The notes under the pieces: generated by a model
The model's database searches: none
Seen by the model: only the letters and a program-made list of their open reading frames with translations
Told to the model about the DNA's origin: nothing
Made by a program: the position numbers and the translations under genes
In this document: positions 1-7,629 of the stretch, one piece after another
How the letters are laid out: each line of letters begins with the position of its first letter
Position numbering within the stretch: position 1 is the first letter of the stretch
Origin: Polymorphobacter fuscus
Lineage (GTDB): Bacteria; Pseudomonadota; Alphaproteobacteria; Sphingomonadales; Sphingomonadaceae
Direction: 5' to 3'
NCBI RefSeq assembly: GCF_011927825.1
Contig: NZ_JAATJI010000001.1
Span: 2,710,001 to 2,774,000, forward strand
DNA length: 64,000 nucleotides

Positions 1-731
1 TCGGCCGGCACCCGGACATTGTCGAGAATGACCTCGAAATGGCCGTGCGGTGCGTCGTCATAGCCGAACACCTTCAACGCGCGCAGCTTGGTGATGCCCG
101 GGGTGTCGAGCGGCACCAGGATCTGGCTCTGCTGGGCGTGGCGGGCGGCATTGGGGTCGGTCTTGCCCATGACGATGGCGATGGTGCAACGCGGGTCGCC
201 GACGCCCGACGACCACCATTTGCGGCCGTTGATGACATATTCATCGCCCTGGCGGACGATCGAGGTTTCGATGTTGGTGGCGTCGGACGATGCGACGGCC
301 GGCTCGGTCATCAGGAAGGCGGAGCGGATCTCGCCGGCCATCAGCGGCTTCAACCATGTCTGCTTCTGCGCTTCGGAGCCATAGGTGCGCAGCACTTCCA
401 TGTTGCCGGTATCGGGCGCCGAGCAGTTGAACACCTCGCTCGACCAGGGCGCACGCCCCATGATTTCGGCAAGCGGCGCATATTCGGAATTGGTCAGGCC
501 CGGGCCCTTCCATTCGCCGACATCGTGATCGGACACGTTGAGGAACAGGTTCCACAGCCCGGCGGCGCGCGCGACCGGCTTCAGCTCCTCGATGACCGGC
601 AGCACCTTCCAGCGCTCGCCTTCGCCGACTTCCTGCTCGTAGCGCGCTTCGTTGGGGTAGATATGTTCGTCCATGAAGGCGCTGACGCGCTCGATGAGAC
701 CCTTGGTCTTGTCGCTGTATTCGAACATCAT
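1..731 (-). CDS. Acyl-CoA dehydrogenase, ACAD10/11-like (C-terminus cut by window edge)
   Basis: FAD-dependent acyl-CoA dehydrogenase that would introduce the alpha-beta double bond in an acyl-CoA thioester. The first about 243 residues are present. The FAD-binding signature reads [11 protein letters not shown] near residue 135, a form usual in the ACAD10/11-like subgroup, followed by [10 protein letters not shown], which also fits. Two ATG codons sit side by side; the upstream one at 731 has an AGGAGA ribosome site about 9 bases before it. The gene runs off the left edge, so the C-terminal helical domain and catalytic base are not visible. A second acyl-CoA dehydrogenase lies upstream on the same strand, but with a 157-bp gap carrying a repeat, so operon membership is uncertain. 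The natural substrate cannot be told. Confidence 0.93.
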   Translation of the reverse strand, partial: MMFEYSDKTKGLIERVSAFMDEHIYPNEARYEQEVGEGERWKVLPVIEELKPVARAAGLWNLFLNVSDHDVGEWKGPGLTNSEYAPLAEIMGRAPWSSEVFNCSAPDTGNMEVLRTYGSEAQKQTWLKPLMAGEIRSAFLMTEPAVASSDATNIETSIVRQGDEYVINGRKWWSSGVGDPRCTIAIVMGKTDPNAARHAQQSQILVPLDTPGITKLRALKVFGYDDAPHGHFEVILDNVRVPA

Positions 732-825
732 GGTCGTCTTCTCCTGTGGCTTTCGCGGCCTCAGTGTCACGCCCGGCAGGGCGAAGCCAGTCCCTGATTT
801 TACCTAGGTTGCGCGCCGGCCGGGA

Positions 826-889
826 GAAAACCCCTCTCCCGGGCCGGCTTCGCGCGTCTCCCGACCTCCCCCCGGCGGAGCGAGGGGGT
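826..889. repeat. Intergenic GC-rich palindromic repeat, copy 1
   Basis: A CCCCTCTCCC block, then a core CGCGCGTCTCCCGACCTC, then a complementary GAGCGAGGGG end. A similar layout with the same core occurs at 39163-39222, so these look like two copies of a dispersed palindromic repeat. It may act as a transcription end between the two acyl-CoA dehydrogenase genes. Assignment rests on the two-copy resemblance only. Confidence 0.4.
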
Positions 890-2031
890 CAGATGGTGCG
901 GGCGATGACTTCGCGCATGATCTCGCTGGTGCCGCCATAGATGCGCTGCACCCGCGCGTCGCGCCACAGCCGCGCGATCGGATATTCGTTCATGTAACCC
1001 GCGCCCCCATGGAGCTGCAGCGCCTCGTCGACGACGCGGCCCTGCATCTCGGTGTGCCACAGCTTGGCGGCGCTGGCTTCGGCCGCCGTCAGCTTGCCTT
1101 CGAGCAGGCGCTTCAGCCCCCAGTCGATATGCGCCCAGCCGACCTGCAGCTCGGTCTTGAGCGAGGCGAGGGTAAAGCGGGTGTTCTGGAAATCGAACAC
1201 CGTCTTGCCGAAGGCCTTGCGGTCCTTGGTGAACTTCACCGCTTCGTCGAAGGCGCGCTGGGCGCCGGCCTGGGCGCCGATGGCGATGCTCAACCGTTCC
1301 TGCGGCAGCTGGCTCATCAGATAGATGAAGCCCTTGTTCTCCTCGCCGAGGCAGTTGGTGATCGGCACGCGGACGTCGTTGAAGAACAGCTCCGACGTGT
1401 CGGCGCTGTGCTGGCCGATCTTGTCGAGGTTGCGGCCGCGCGAAAAGCCTTCGGCCTCCTGCTCGACAAGGATCAGCGACGTGCCCTTGGCGCCCTTGTC
1501 GGGATCGGTCTTGGCGACGACGATGATCAGCCCGGCGTTCTGGCCGTTGGTGATGTAGGTCTTGGAACCGTTGATGACATAATGGTTGCCGTCGCGCTTC
1601 GCCGTGGTGCGCACGCCCTGCAGGTCGGACCCGGCGCCGGGTTCGGTCATCGCGATGGCGGTGATCAGCTCGCCCGAGATCATCTGCGGCAGATATTTGC
1701 GCTTCTGCTCCTCCGACCCATAGGCGACGATATAGTCGGCAACGATATCGGATTGCAGGGTGATGCCCGCCGACGACCCGGCATAGGCAAGTTCTTCATC
1801 GACAACGGCATTATAGCCGAAATCGAGCCCCAGCCCGCCATATTCCTCGGGCACCGTCGGGCATAGCAGGCCATTGTCGCCGCAGGCGCGCCAGAACGCC
1901 TTGGACACGATGCCCTCGCTCTCGAACGTGTCGATGTGCGGGTACAGCTCCTTGTCGAACAGCTTGCGCACCGTGCCGCGGAACGCTTCATGGTCGGGGG
2001 TGTAGACATGGCGTTCGCTGGTATCGAGCAT
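889..2031 (-). CDS. Acyl-CoA dehydrogenase
   Basis: Complete 380-residue acyl-CoA dehydrogenase of fatty acid or branched-chain acyl-CoA breakdown, cytoplasmic. Both family signatures are present: AMTEPGAGSD near residue 125 for FAD/substrate contact, and C-terminal QLHGGAGYMNEYPIARLWRD followed by IYGGTSEIMRE. The length is typical. The reading frame stays open far upstream across the divergent dipeptidase gene, but family similarity starts at MLDTSERHVYTPDHEAF, so the start is placed at 2031. Substrate class is not determinable from sequence. Confidence 0.95.
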   Translation of the reverse strand: MLDTSERHVYTPDHEAFRGTVRKLFDKELYPHIDTFESEGIVSKAFWRACGDNGLLCPTVPEEYGGLGLDFGYNAVVDEELAYAGSSAGITLQSDIVADYIVAYGSEEQKRKYLPQMISGELITAIAMTEPGAGSDLQGVRTTAKRDGNHYVINGSKTYITNGQNAGLIIVVAKTDPDKGAKGTSLILVEQEAEGFSRGRNLDKIGQHSADTSELFFNDVRVPITNCLGEENKGFIYLMSQLPQERLSIAIGAQAGAQRAFDEAVKFTKDRKAFGKTVFDFQNTRFTLASLKTELQVGWAHIDWGLKRLLEGKLTAAEASAAKLWHTEMQGRVVDEALQLHGGAGYMNEYPIARLWRDARVQRIYGGTSEIMREVIARTI

Positions 2032-2136
2032 CGGGAATCTCCACAGGCGGGTCGTTTGCGCCGCCGTTATCCCAGACGCGGCGGGCGAAACACAGCTGTC
2101 TTGCAAGAGAGGGTGCGGCGGTGCGACAACATCGCC

Positions 2137-3414
2137 ATGCGCATCCTCCCCCTCATCGCCCTGCTCCTCGCCACCGCCGTCCCGGCGCACGCCGCCCCCG
2201 CTTCGGCCGGCGACCCCTATCTCGCCCGCGCCCATGCGGTGCTGAAGCGCCAGCCGATCATCGACGGGCACAATGACTGGGCCGAACAGCTGCGCGGCCA
2301 GTTCGGCGAAGGCTGGTGGAGCGCCGACCTCAACGCCGACAGCCGCCGCTTCAAACAGCCGCTGCAGACCGATATTCCGCGCCTGCACCAGGGCCAGGTC
2401 GGCGGGCAATTCTGGTCGGTCTGGGTGCCGGCAACGGTCACCGGGCCGGCGGCGGTCAAGGCCACGCTCGAACAGATCGACATCGTCCGCGGCATCGTCG
2501 CCCGCCACCCGAAGGACTTTGCGCTGGCATCGACCGCCGCCGACATCCGCCGCATCCAGAAGACCGGGCGCATCGCCAGCCTGATAGGGGTGGAGGGCGG
2601 CAGCCAGATCGACGACAGCCTGCCGGCGCTGCGCATGTTCTACGACCTCGGCGTCCGCTACATGACGCTGACGCACGTCCGCCACAACGCCTGGGCCGAC
2701 AGCGCCAACGAGGCGCCCCGCGCCGAGCCGTTGACGGCCTTCGGCAAGGCGGTGGTGCACGAAATGAACCGCATCGGCATGCTTGTCGATCTCAGCCATG
2801 TTTCCCCCGCCACGATGAAGGCGGCGCTGGCGGTATCGCAGGCCCCGGTGATCTTCTCGCACTCCTCGGCGCGCGCCATCACCGACCATCCGCGCAACGT
2901 CCCCGACGATGTGCTGGCGCTGCTCAAGGCCAATGGCGGCATCGTCATGGTCAATTATGCGCCCGGCTATGTCAGCCGCAAGCGCATGGAATGGGAAGCG
3001 GCGCGCGCCGGGGTGCGCGCCAGCTTCAACGCGCCGCCCTATTCGGGCCTGTACATCGGCCAGCCCGACCGCGCCGCCGCTGCCTTCACCGAATGGGAAA
3101 AGGCCAACCCGATGCCCGCGGTGACACTGGCCGAAGTCGCCGACCATATCGACCATCTCGCCAAGGTCGCCGGCCATGACCATGTCGGTATCGGCGGCGA
3201 TCTCGATGGCATCGACACGACGCCGACCGGCCTCGAAGGCGTCGAAACCTATCCGGCGCTGATCGCCGAACTGCTGCGCCGCGGCTGGAGCGACGCCGAT
3301 GCGGCGAAGCTGGCCGGGGGGAATATCCTGCGGGTGCTGGAGGCAGCGGAAAAGGTTGCGGCGGGGCTGAAGGACGAAGTGCCGAGCCCGCTGCAGGTGA
3401 CGGCGGTGCCGTGA
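2137..3414 (+). CDS. Membrane (renal-type) dipeptidase, peptidase family M19
   Basis: Zinc-dependent dipeptidase, 425 residues, likely periplasmic: residues 1-19 (MRILPLIALLLATAVPAHA) form a clear signal peptide. M19 metal motifs are visible in order: IIDGHNDWAE (HxD) near residue 45, GVEGG with the bridging Glu near 152, THVRHNAWADS near 180, VDLSHVSPATM near 220, FSHSSARAI near 242, and IGGDLDG near 352. The frame is open upstream but that part overlaps the divergent acyl-CoA dehydrogenase. The ATG at 2137, directly before the signal peptide, is the best start. Family members split dipeptides, sometimes D-amino-acid dipeptides or beta-lactams. Confidence 0.95.
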   Translation: MRILPLIALLLATAVPAHAAPASAGDPYLARAHAVLKRQPIIDGHNDWAEQLRGQFGEGWWSADLNADSRRFKQPLQTDIPRLHQGQVGGQFWSVWVPATVTGPAAVKATLEQIDIVRGIVARHPKDFALASTAADIRRIQKTGRIASLIGVEGGSQIDDSLPALRMFYDLGVRYMTLTHVRHNAWADSANEAPRAEPLTAFGKAVVHEMNRIGMLVDLSHVSPATMKAALAVSQAPVIFSHSSARAITDHPRNVPDDVLALLKANGGIVMVNYAPGYVSRKRMEWEAARAGVRASFNAPPYSGLYIGQPDRAAAAFTEWEKANPMPAVTLAEVADHIDHLAKVAGHDHVGIGGDLDGIDTTPTGLEGVETYPALIAELLRRGWSDADAAKLAGGNILRVLEAAEKVAAGLKDEVPSPLQVTAVP

Positions 3415-3470
3415 CCGGAACCCGGGCGGCGGCGGGCGGTTGACTCCCGGCGCCCCATTGGAGACCCGAA

Positions 3471-4148
3471 ATGAAAATCCTCGTCGTACTGACCTCGCAC
3501 GCCGATCTTGGCGACACCGGCAAGAAGACCGGCTTCTGGCTCGAGGAACTCGCCGCGCCCTATTATGTCTTCAAGGACGCGGGCGCCGAAATGGTCCTGG
3601 CGTCGCCGCAGGGCGGCCAGCCGCCGCTCGACCCGACCAGCGCCGCACCCGATGCGCAGACCGACAGCACGCGGCGCTTCGATGCCGATGCCGAAGCCGG
3701 GGCCGCGCTTGCCGACACCCGGCGCCTCGATACGGTCGACATCGCCGATTTCGACGCAGTCTTCTATCCCGGCGGCCATGGTCCGTTGTGGGACCTTGCC
3801 AATGACGCCGCCTCGGTCGCGCTGATCGAAGCCGCGATCGCCGCCGGCAAGCCGGTCGCCGCCGTCTGCCATGCCCCCGGCGTGCTGCGCGACGTCAAGG
3901 GCACCGATGGTGCGCCGCTGGTCCGCGGCAAGCGCGTCACCGGCTTTGCCAACAGCGAGGAAGCGGCGGTCGGGTTGACCGATGTCGTGCCCTTCCTGGT
4001 CGAAGACATGCTCAAGGAACAGGGCGGCGACTATTCGAAGACCGCTGATTGGGACGTCCATGTCGTCGAAGACGGGCTGCTGATCACCGGGCAGAATCCG
4101 GCGTCCTCGGCAAAGGCGGCAGAGGCACTGCTCGGCAAGCTGGGCTGA
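3471..4148 (+). CDS. DJ-1/PfpI superfamily protein (type 1 glutamine amidotransferase-like)
   Basis: A 225-residue single-domain DJ-1/PfpI protein. The nucleophile elbow AVCHAPGVL carries the conserved Cys near residue 131, with YPGGHGPLWDL just before it and a conserved Glu in the N-terminal part. The arrangement resembles Hsp31/YhbO-like glyoxalase III or deglycase proteins that handle reactive aldehydes. The start ATG has a GGAGA site 7 bases upstream. It stands alone, 56 bp after the dipeptidase gene. The exact activity (glyoxalase, deglycase, chaperone) cannot be assigned from sequence. Confidence 0.9.
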   Translation: MKILVVLTSHADLGDTGKKTGFWLEELAAPYYVFKDAGAEMVLASPQGGQPPLDPTSAAPDAQTDSTRRFDADAEAGAALADTRRLDTVDIADFDAVFYPGGHGPLWDLANDAASVALIEAAIAAGKPVAAVCHAPGVLRDVKGTDGAPLVRGKRVTGFANSEEAAVGLTDVVPFLVEDMLKEQGGDYSKTADWDVHVVEDGLLITGQNPASSAKAAEALLGKLG

Positions 4149-4154
4149 CCCGGA

Positions 4155-4190
4155 CAACAAAATGGCGGCCGGTGTCGCCACCGGCCGCCA
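4155..4190 (-). terminator. Intrinsic terminator, minus strand
   Basis: A perfect 12-bp stem (TGGCGGCCGGTG at 4163-4174 paired with CACCGGCCGCCA at 4179-4190) with a 4-base loop. Read on the minus strand the stem is followed by TTTTGTTGT (4154-4162), a U-rich tail. On the plus strand no U-tract follows. It is therefore oriented to end a minus-strand transcript entering from above 4190; it may also slow plus-strand transcription leaving the PfpI gene. Confidence 0.85.
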
Positions 4191-4545
4191 CTGTGTCGTG
4201 CCTGCTTGGCGGGGCACACCGGCGCGGCCTTTCAGCTTTCGCTGCCTGGCCTCTGCCTTCGGCCTCGCGGCCCGTTCGCCTGTCGGCGACGTGTCCCGAC
4301 TTGGTGCCACGGCACTTCGCAGGTCGGTCCGCCCGGTCGGGCCTTCCTTGCTGCCGGACCGGCCGCTTCCCCGTCGCTGCGCCCTCCATTTGCATGGCCG
4401 CGCTTGCGGGCTGGTTCCCCGGCCGTCCCTTGCCTTCGACCGGCGTTGCAATTCCTGCCCTGCGGCTCGAACTGGCGCTGTCTCCGGCTGTAAACCGTTC
4501 ATTTCCTTCGGCGTTTCCGCCGCCGTCAATTCCCGGCTACAAGGC
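4155..4545 (-). ncRNA. Candidate structured non-coding RNA, about 390 nt
   Basis: This gap between the PfpI and DUF3072 genes has no credible coding frame on either strand, yet the minus strand is dense with hairpins: three short stems closed by GNRA tetraloops, at 4386-4397 (loop GCAA), 4261-4272 (GCGA) and 4233-4244 (GAAA). Further stems include a CGGTCCG/CGGACCG pair, GTGCC/GGCAC and GGCG/CGCC. Loops are purine-rich on the minus strand, and the series ends at the U-tailed terminator 4155-4190. A weak -35-like TTGACG (4569-4574 on the complement) suggests a start near 4540. The conserved RNase P RNA, tmRNA tag and SRP core sequences were looked for and not seen. Identity is unknown; the boundaries are estimates. 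Confidence 0.6.
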
Positions 4546-4597
4546 AAGTGTCTCACCCGGCCGCGAGTCGTCAAAGCGAAATAATTGCCGGCCGGCC

Positions 4598-4606
4598 TGT
4601 GGATAA
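4598..4606 (-). promoter_or_regulatory. dnaA box: Perfect DnaA box (TTATCCACA)
   Basis: TGTGGATAA on the plus strand is the consensus DnaA 9-mer on the minus strand. It is followed by CGGGGATATCGGGGATAAGT. Nearly the same block, TGTGGATAACGGGGATAAGT, lies in front of nrdA. Here the box sits about 55 bp upstream of the presumed start of the candidate RNA and just after the DUF3072 gene. Confidence 0.65.
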
Positions 4607-4640
4607 CGGGGATATCGGGGATAAGTCGCCGCCAAAGCCT

Positions 4641-4856
4641 TTAATGGTCGACCCCGCGGCCTGTCTTCGCCTGCAGTTCCTCGATGCGCAGGCTGGCCTC
4701 GGCCTTGGTCAGCGTTTCGTCGAAATCTTCGCCGGCTTCGTGCGCAAGCGTCTTGAGATAGCTCGCCTGCGGGCCGGTCATCGCCTCGTCGCCGGTGGTC
4801 CAGTCGGCCGGGTCCTTTTCGGCGCCGGCGGGCAGGTCGCGGTTGGTGTCGGACAT
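4641..4856 (-). CDS. DUF3072 family small protein
   Basis: A 71-residue protein matching the DUF3072 pattern: PADWTTGDEAMTGPQASYLK followed by TLAHEAGEDFDETLTKAEAS and an IEELQ end. The ATG at 4856 has a strong AAAGGAGA site 8 bases upstream, so an upstream extension of the frame is rejected. The family has no known function; similar segments occur fused to DNA ligase or BRCT-like proteins in some bacteria, which is recollection, not shown here. No membrane segment. It is a solo gene. Confidence 0.8.
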   Translation of the reverse strand: MSDTNRDLPAGAEKDPADWTTGDEAMTGPQASYLKTLAHEAGEDFDETLTKAEASLRIEELQAKTGRGVDH

Positions 4857-4934
4857 CGGTTGTCTCCTTTTGTTCCTATGTCTGAACGCGGCGTTCCGGC
4901 CGGCGTTCCCCGGCGACATGGCCGCAGCCTGTCG

Positions 4935-6116
4935 TCAGTCCCGCGCCACCGCGATCGCCGTTGCCTCGCCGCCGCCGATGCACAGCGCCGCGACGCCGCG
5001 CTTGCCGCCGGTCCGCTCCAGCGCCGCCACCAGCGTCGCGATGATCCGCGCCCCCGATGCACCGATCGGATGCCCCAGCGCGGTGGCGCCGCCATGGATG
5101 TTGAGCTTGTCGCGGGCGATCCCCAGGTCGTGCATGGCGATCATCGCCACGGCGGCAAAGGCTTCGTTGACTTCGAACAGGTCGACATCCGCCACCGTCC
5201 AGCCGGCCTTTTTCAGCACCTTCTCGATTGCCGGAACGGGTGCGGTGGTGAACTTGCCGGGTTCATGGGCGTGGCCGGCATGGGCGACGATGCGCGCGCG
5301 GACCGGCAGGCCGTCGCGCGCCGCGACGCTCGCGCGGGTCAGCACCAGCGCCGCGGCGCCGTCCGAAATCGACGAGGCATTGGCAGCGGTGATGGTGCCA
5401 TCCTTGGCGAATGCCGGCTTCAGCCCGGGGATCTTGTCGGGCCGCGCCTTGCCGGGTTGCTCGTCGACGCTGACGACGGTGTCGCCACCGCGCCCCGGCA
5501 CCGTCACCGGCGTCACTTCATCGTCGAAGGCGCCCGAAGCGATCGCCGCGCTCGCCCGCGCCAGGCTTTCGAGGGCGTAATCGTCCTGCGCCGCGCGGGT
5601 GAACTGGTAATCGCGCGCCGATTCCTCGGCAAAGGCGCCCATCAGCTTGCCGGGGTCATAGGCGTCCTCCAGCCCGTCGAGATACATCGAATCCTTGATC
5701 GCATCATGGCCGATGCGCGCGCCGCCGCGGTGCTTGGTCAGCAGATAGGGCGCGTTCGACATGCTCTCCATGCCGCCCGCCACGATCACTTCGGCAGTGC
5801 CGGCAAGCAGCGCGTCGTGCGCCATGATCGTCGCCTGCATCCCCGATCCGCACATCTTGTTGACCGTGGTCGCTTCCACCGACAGCGGCAGCCCGGCCCC
5901 CAGCGCCGCCTGGCGGGCCGGCGCCTGGCCCAGCCCCGCCGGCAGCACGCAGCCCATGAAGATCGCCTCCACCTTCGCCGCATCGACGCCCGATCGCTCG
6001 ACCGCGGCCCGGACCGCCGCCGATCCCAGCGCCGTCGCCGACACGCCGGCCAGCGCGCCCTGGAAGCCGCCCATCGGCGTGCGGGCAAAACCGGAAATCA
6101 CCACCGCGTCGGCCAT
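4935..6116 (-). CDS. Acetyl-CoA acetyltransferase (thiolase II family)
   Basis: A 393-residue thiolase condensing two acetyl-CoA to acetoacetyl-CoA or cleaving 3-ketoacyl-CoA. The active-site set is complete: Cys in NKMCGSGMQAT near residue 90, His in GATALGHPIGASGAR near 348, and Cys in LCIGGGEATAI near 380. Length is exactly family-typical. Its ATG overlaps the TGA of gshA by one base (TGATG), so the two are translationally coupled. A biosynthetic role, for instance in polyhydroxybutyrate or mevalonate-type supply, is possible but not shown by neighbours. Confidence 0.95.
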   Translation of the reverse strand: MADAVVISGFARTPMGGFQGALAGVSATALGSAAVRAAVERSGVDAAKVEAIFMGCVLPAGLGQAPARQAALGAGLPLSVEATTVNKMCGSGMQATIMAHDALLAGTAEVIVAGGMESMSNAPYLLTKHRGGARIGHDAIKDSMYLDGLEDAYDPGKLMGAFAEESARDYQFTRAAQDDYALESLARASAAIASGAFDDEVTPVTVPGRGGDTVVSVDEQPGKARPDKIPGLKPAFAKDGTITAANASSISDGAAALVLTRASVAARDGLPVRARIVAHAGHAHEPGKFTTAPVPAIEKVLKKAGWTVADVDLFEVNEAFAAVAMIAMHDLGIARDKLNIHGGATALGHPIGASGARIIATLVAALERTGGKRGVAALCIGGGEATAIAVARD

Positions 6117-7489
6117 CAGTAACTCTCCGTGTCATAGGCTTTCGAAACATCACCGCCCCAGGCGCCATGGTACAGCGCCAGCATCCGGTCGGCATTGGTC
6201 AGGCCGCTGTCGGCGATTTCGCGCAGCGGGTTGAGGAACCCCTGTTCGGTGTCACCCATGCGGTTCAGCCGCGCCCGCCGCGCCAGCCCGGCATCGGCGA
6301 TGGCGAGCACCTGCTTCGCCAGGTCCTGCAGCGTGCCCCCGTTCGGGCTGGCGGCCTGCAACGCCAGCCGCGGCACTTCGGCGCGCAGCCGGTCATGGTC
6401 GGCCGGCGTCCAGCCCTTGACCAGCTGCCACGCCGCATCGAGCGCGACATCGTCGTAGAGCAGCCCCACCCAGAACGCCGGCAGCGCGCAGATCCGGTCC
6501 CAGCGCCCGCCATCGGCGCCGCGCATCTCCAGATAGCCCTTCATGCGGACTTCGGGGAACGCCGTCGACAGATGGTCCTTCCAGTCGCCGACCCGCGGTG
6601 TTTCGCCGGGCAGCACGGCCAGTTTGCCGGCCAGGAAATCGCGGAAACTGTGCCCGGCCGCATCGATATATTTGCCGTCGCGGTAGACGAAGTACATCGG
6701 CACATCGAGCGCATAGTCGGTGTAGCGTTCGAAGCCGAAACCGTCCTCGAACACGAACGGCAGGGTGCCGGTGCGCGCCGGGTCGGTATCGGTCCAGATA
6801 TGGCTGCGGAAGGACTTGAAGCCGTTGGGCTTGCCTTCGGTGAACGGCGAATTGGCGAACAGCGCCGTCGCCAGCGGCTGCAGCGCCATCGACACGCGGA
6901 ACTTCAGCACCATGTCGGCTTCGCTGGCATAGTCGAGGTTGGTCTGGATCGTGCAGGTGCGCAGCATCATGTCGAGCCCCAGCGTGCCGACCTTGGGCAT
7001 GTGGCTGCGCATGATGACATAGCGCCCCTTGGGCATCACCGGCAGTTCGCTCCGGGTCTTGTCGGGCCAGAAGCCCAGCCCGAGGAACCCCAGCCCCAGC
7101 CGGTCGCCGACTTCGCGGCACTGCGCCAGGTGGCGGTTCGATTCGGCGCAGGTTTCATGGATGGTGTCGAGCGCGGCGCCCGACAGCTCGAACTGCCCCG
7201 CCGGCTCCAGGCTGATGGCGCCGTCGCTGCCCTTCATGGCGATGACGTTGCCGCCTTCCAGCACCGGCTCCCAGCCGAAGGCGGCCATGCCGTCCAGCAG
7301 GTCGCGGATGCCGCCGGGTTCGTCGTACGAGGGCGCGCCATGGCCGCTCAGGCGATAGACGAACTTTTCATGCTCGGTGCCGATCCGCCAGTCGGCCTTG
7401 GGCTTGTTGCCTTTTTCGAACACCCCGACGAGCTGGTCGCGGGATTCGATGGGGGCGTCGTCGCCCGTCGTCAGGACCTGGTTGCTCAT
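6116..7489 (-). CDS. gshA: Glutamate-cysteine ligase, plant/alphaproteobacterial type
   Basis: Catalyses the first, ATP-dependent step of glutathione synthesis, joining L-glutamate and L-cysteine through the gamma-carboxyl. 457 residues from MSNQVLTTGDD, with the GCS2-type motifs WRIGTEHEKFVY near residue 38, EGGNVIAMKG and SLEPAGQFELSG near 90-110, and MLRTCTIQTNLDYASE near 180. This is the form shared by plants and alphaproteobacteria, not the enteric one. The open frame continues upstream, but the ATG at 7489 fits the family start. Stop and thiolase start overlap, giving a two-gene unit. Confidence 0.96.
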   Translation of the reverse strand: MSNQVLTTGDDAPIESRDQLVGVFEKGNKPKADWRIGTEHEKFVYRLSGHGAPSYDEPGGIRDLLDGMAAFGWEPVLEGGNVIAMKGSDGAISLEPAGQFELSGAALDTIHETCAESNRHLAQCREVGDRLGLGFLGLGFWPDKTRSELPVMPKGRYVIMRSHMPKVGTLGLDMMLRTCTIQTNLDYASEADMVLKFRVSMALQPLATALFANSPFTEGKPNGFKSFRSHIWTDTDPARTGTLPFVFEDGFGFERYTDYALDVPMYFVYRDGKYIDAAGHSFRDFLAGKLAVLPGETPRVGDWKDHLSTAFPEVRMKGYLEMRGADGGRWDRICALPAFWVGLLYDDVALDAAWQLVKGWTPADHDRLRAEVPRLALQAASPNGGTLQDLAKQVLAIADAGLARRARLNRMGDTEQGFLNPLREIADSGLTNADRMLALYHGAWGGDVSKAYDTESY

Positions 7490-7629
7490 GCTTCGCCCTC
7501 TAGCGGCGGGCGCTGTCCGGCGCAATTGAGCGCGGCTTGGCAATTCCGATGGCGCACCGGACGCTATTCATAGGGCACATCGCCGGCCCATCATGTCACA
7601 CTCCGCCGATCAGCAGCGGGAGTCGCACC

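Noticed and set aside
2032..3183. Upstream extension of the minus-strand acyl-CoA dehydrogenase frame
   Set aside because: It overlaps the complete M19 dipeptidase on the other strand and has no similarity to the family; the start at 2031 matches relatives.
4155..4545. RNase P RNA, tmRNA or SRP RNA for the structured region
   Set aside because: The GAAAGTCCGGGC and ACAGAA blocks of RNase P, an ANDN-type tag with a TTCGA T-arm, and the GGTCAGG...AGCAGCC SRP core are all absent.
4598..4640. Replication origin from the DnaA box and AT-poor surroundings
   Set aside because: Only a single perfect DnaA box was seen, with no AT-rich unwinding region and no origin-linked genes nearby.
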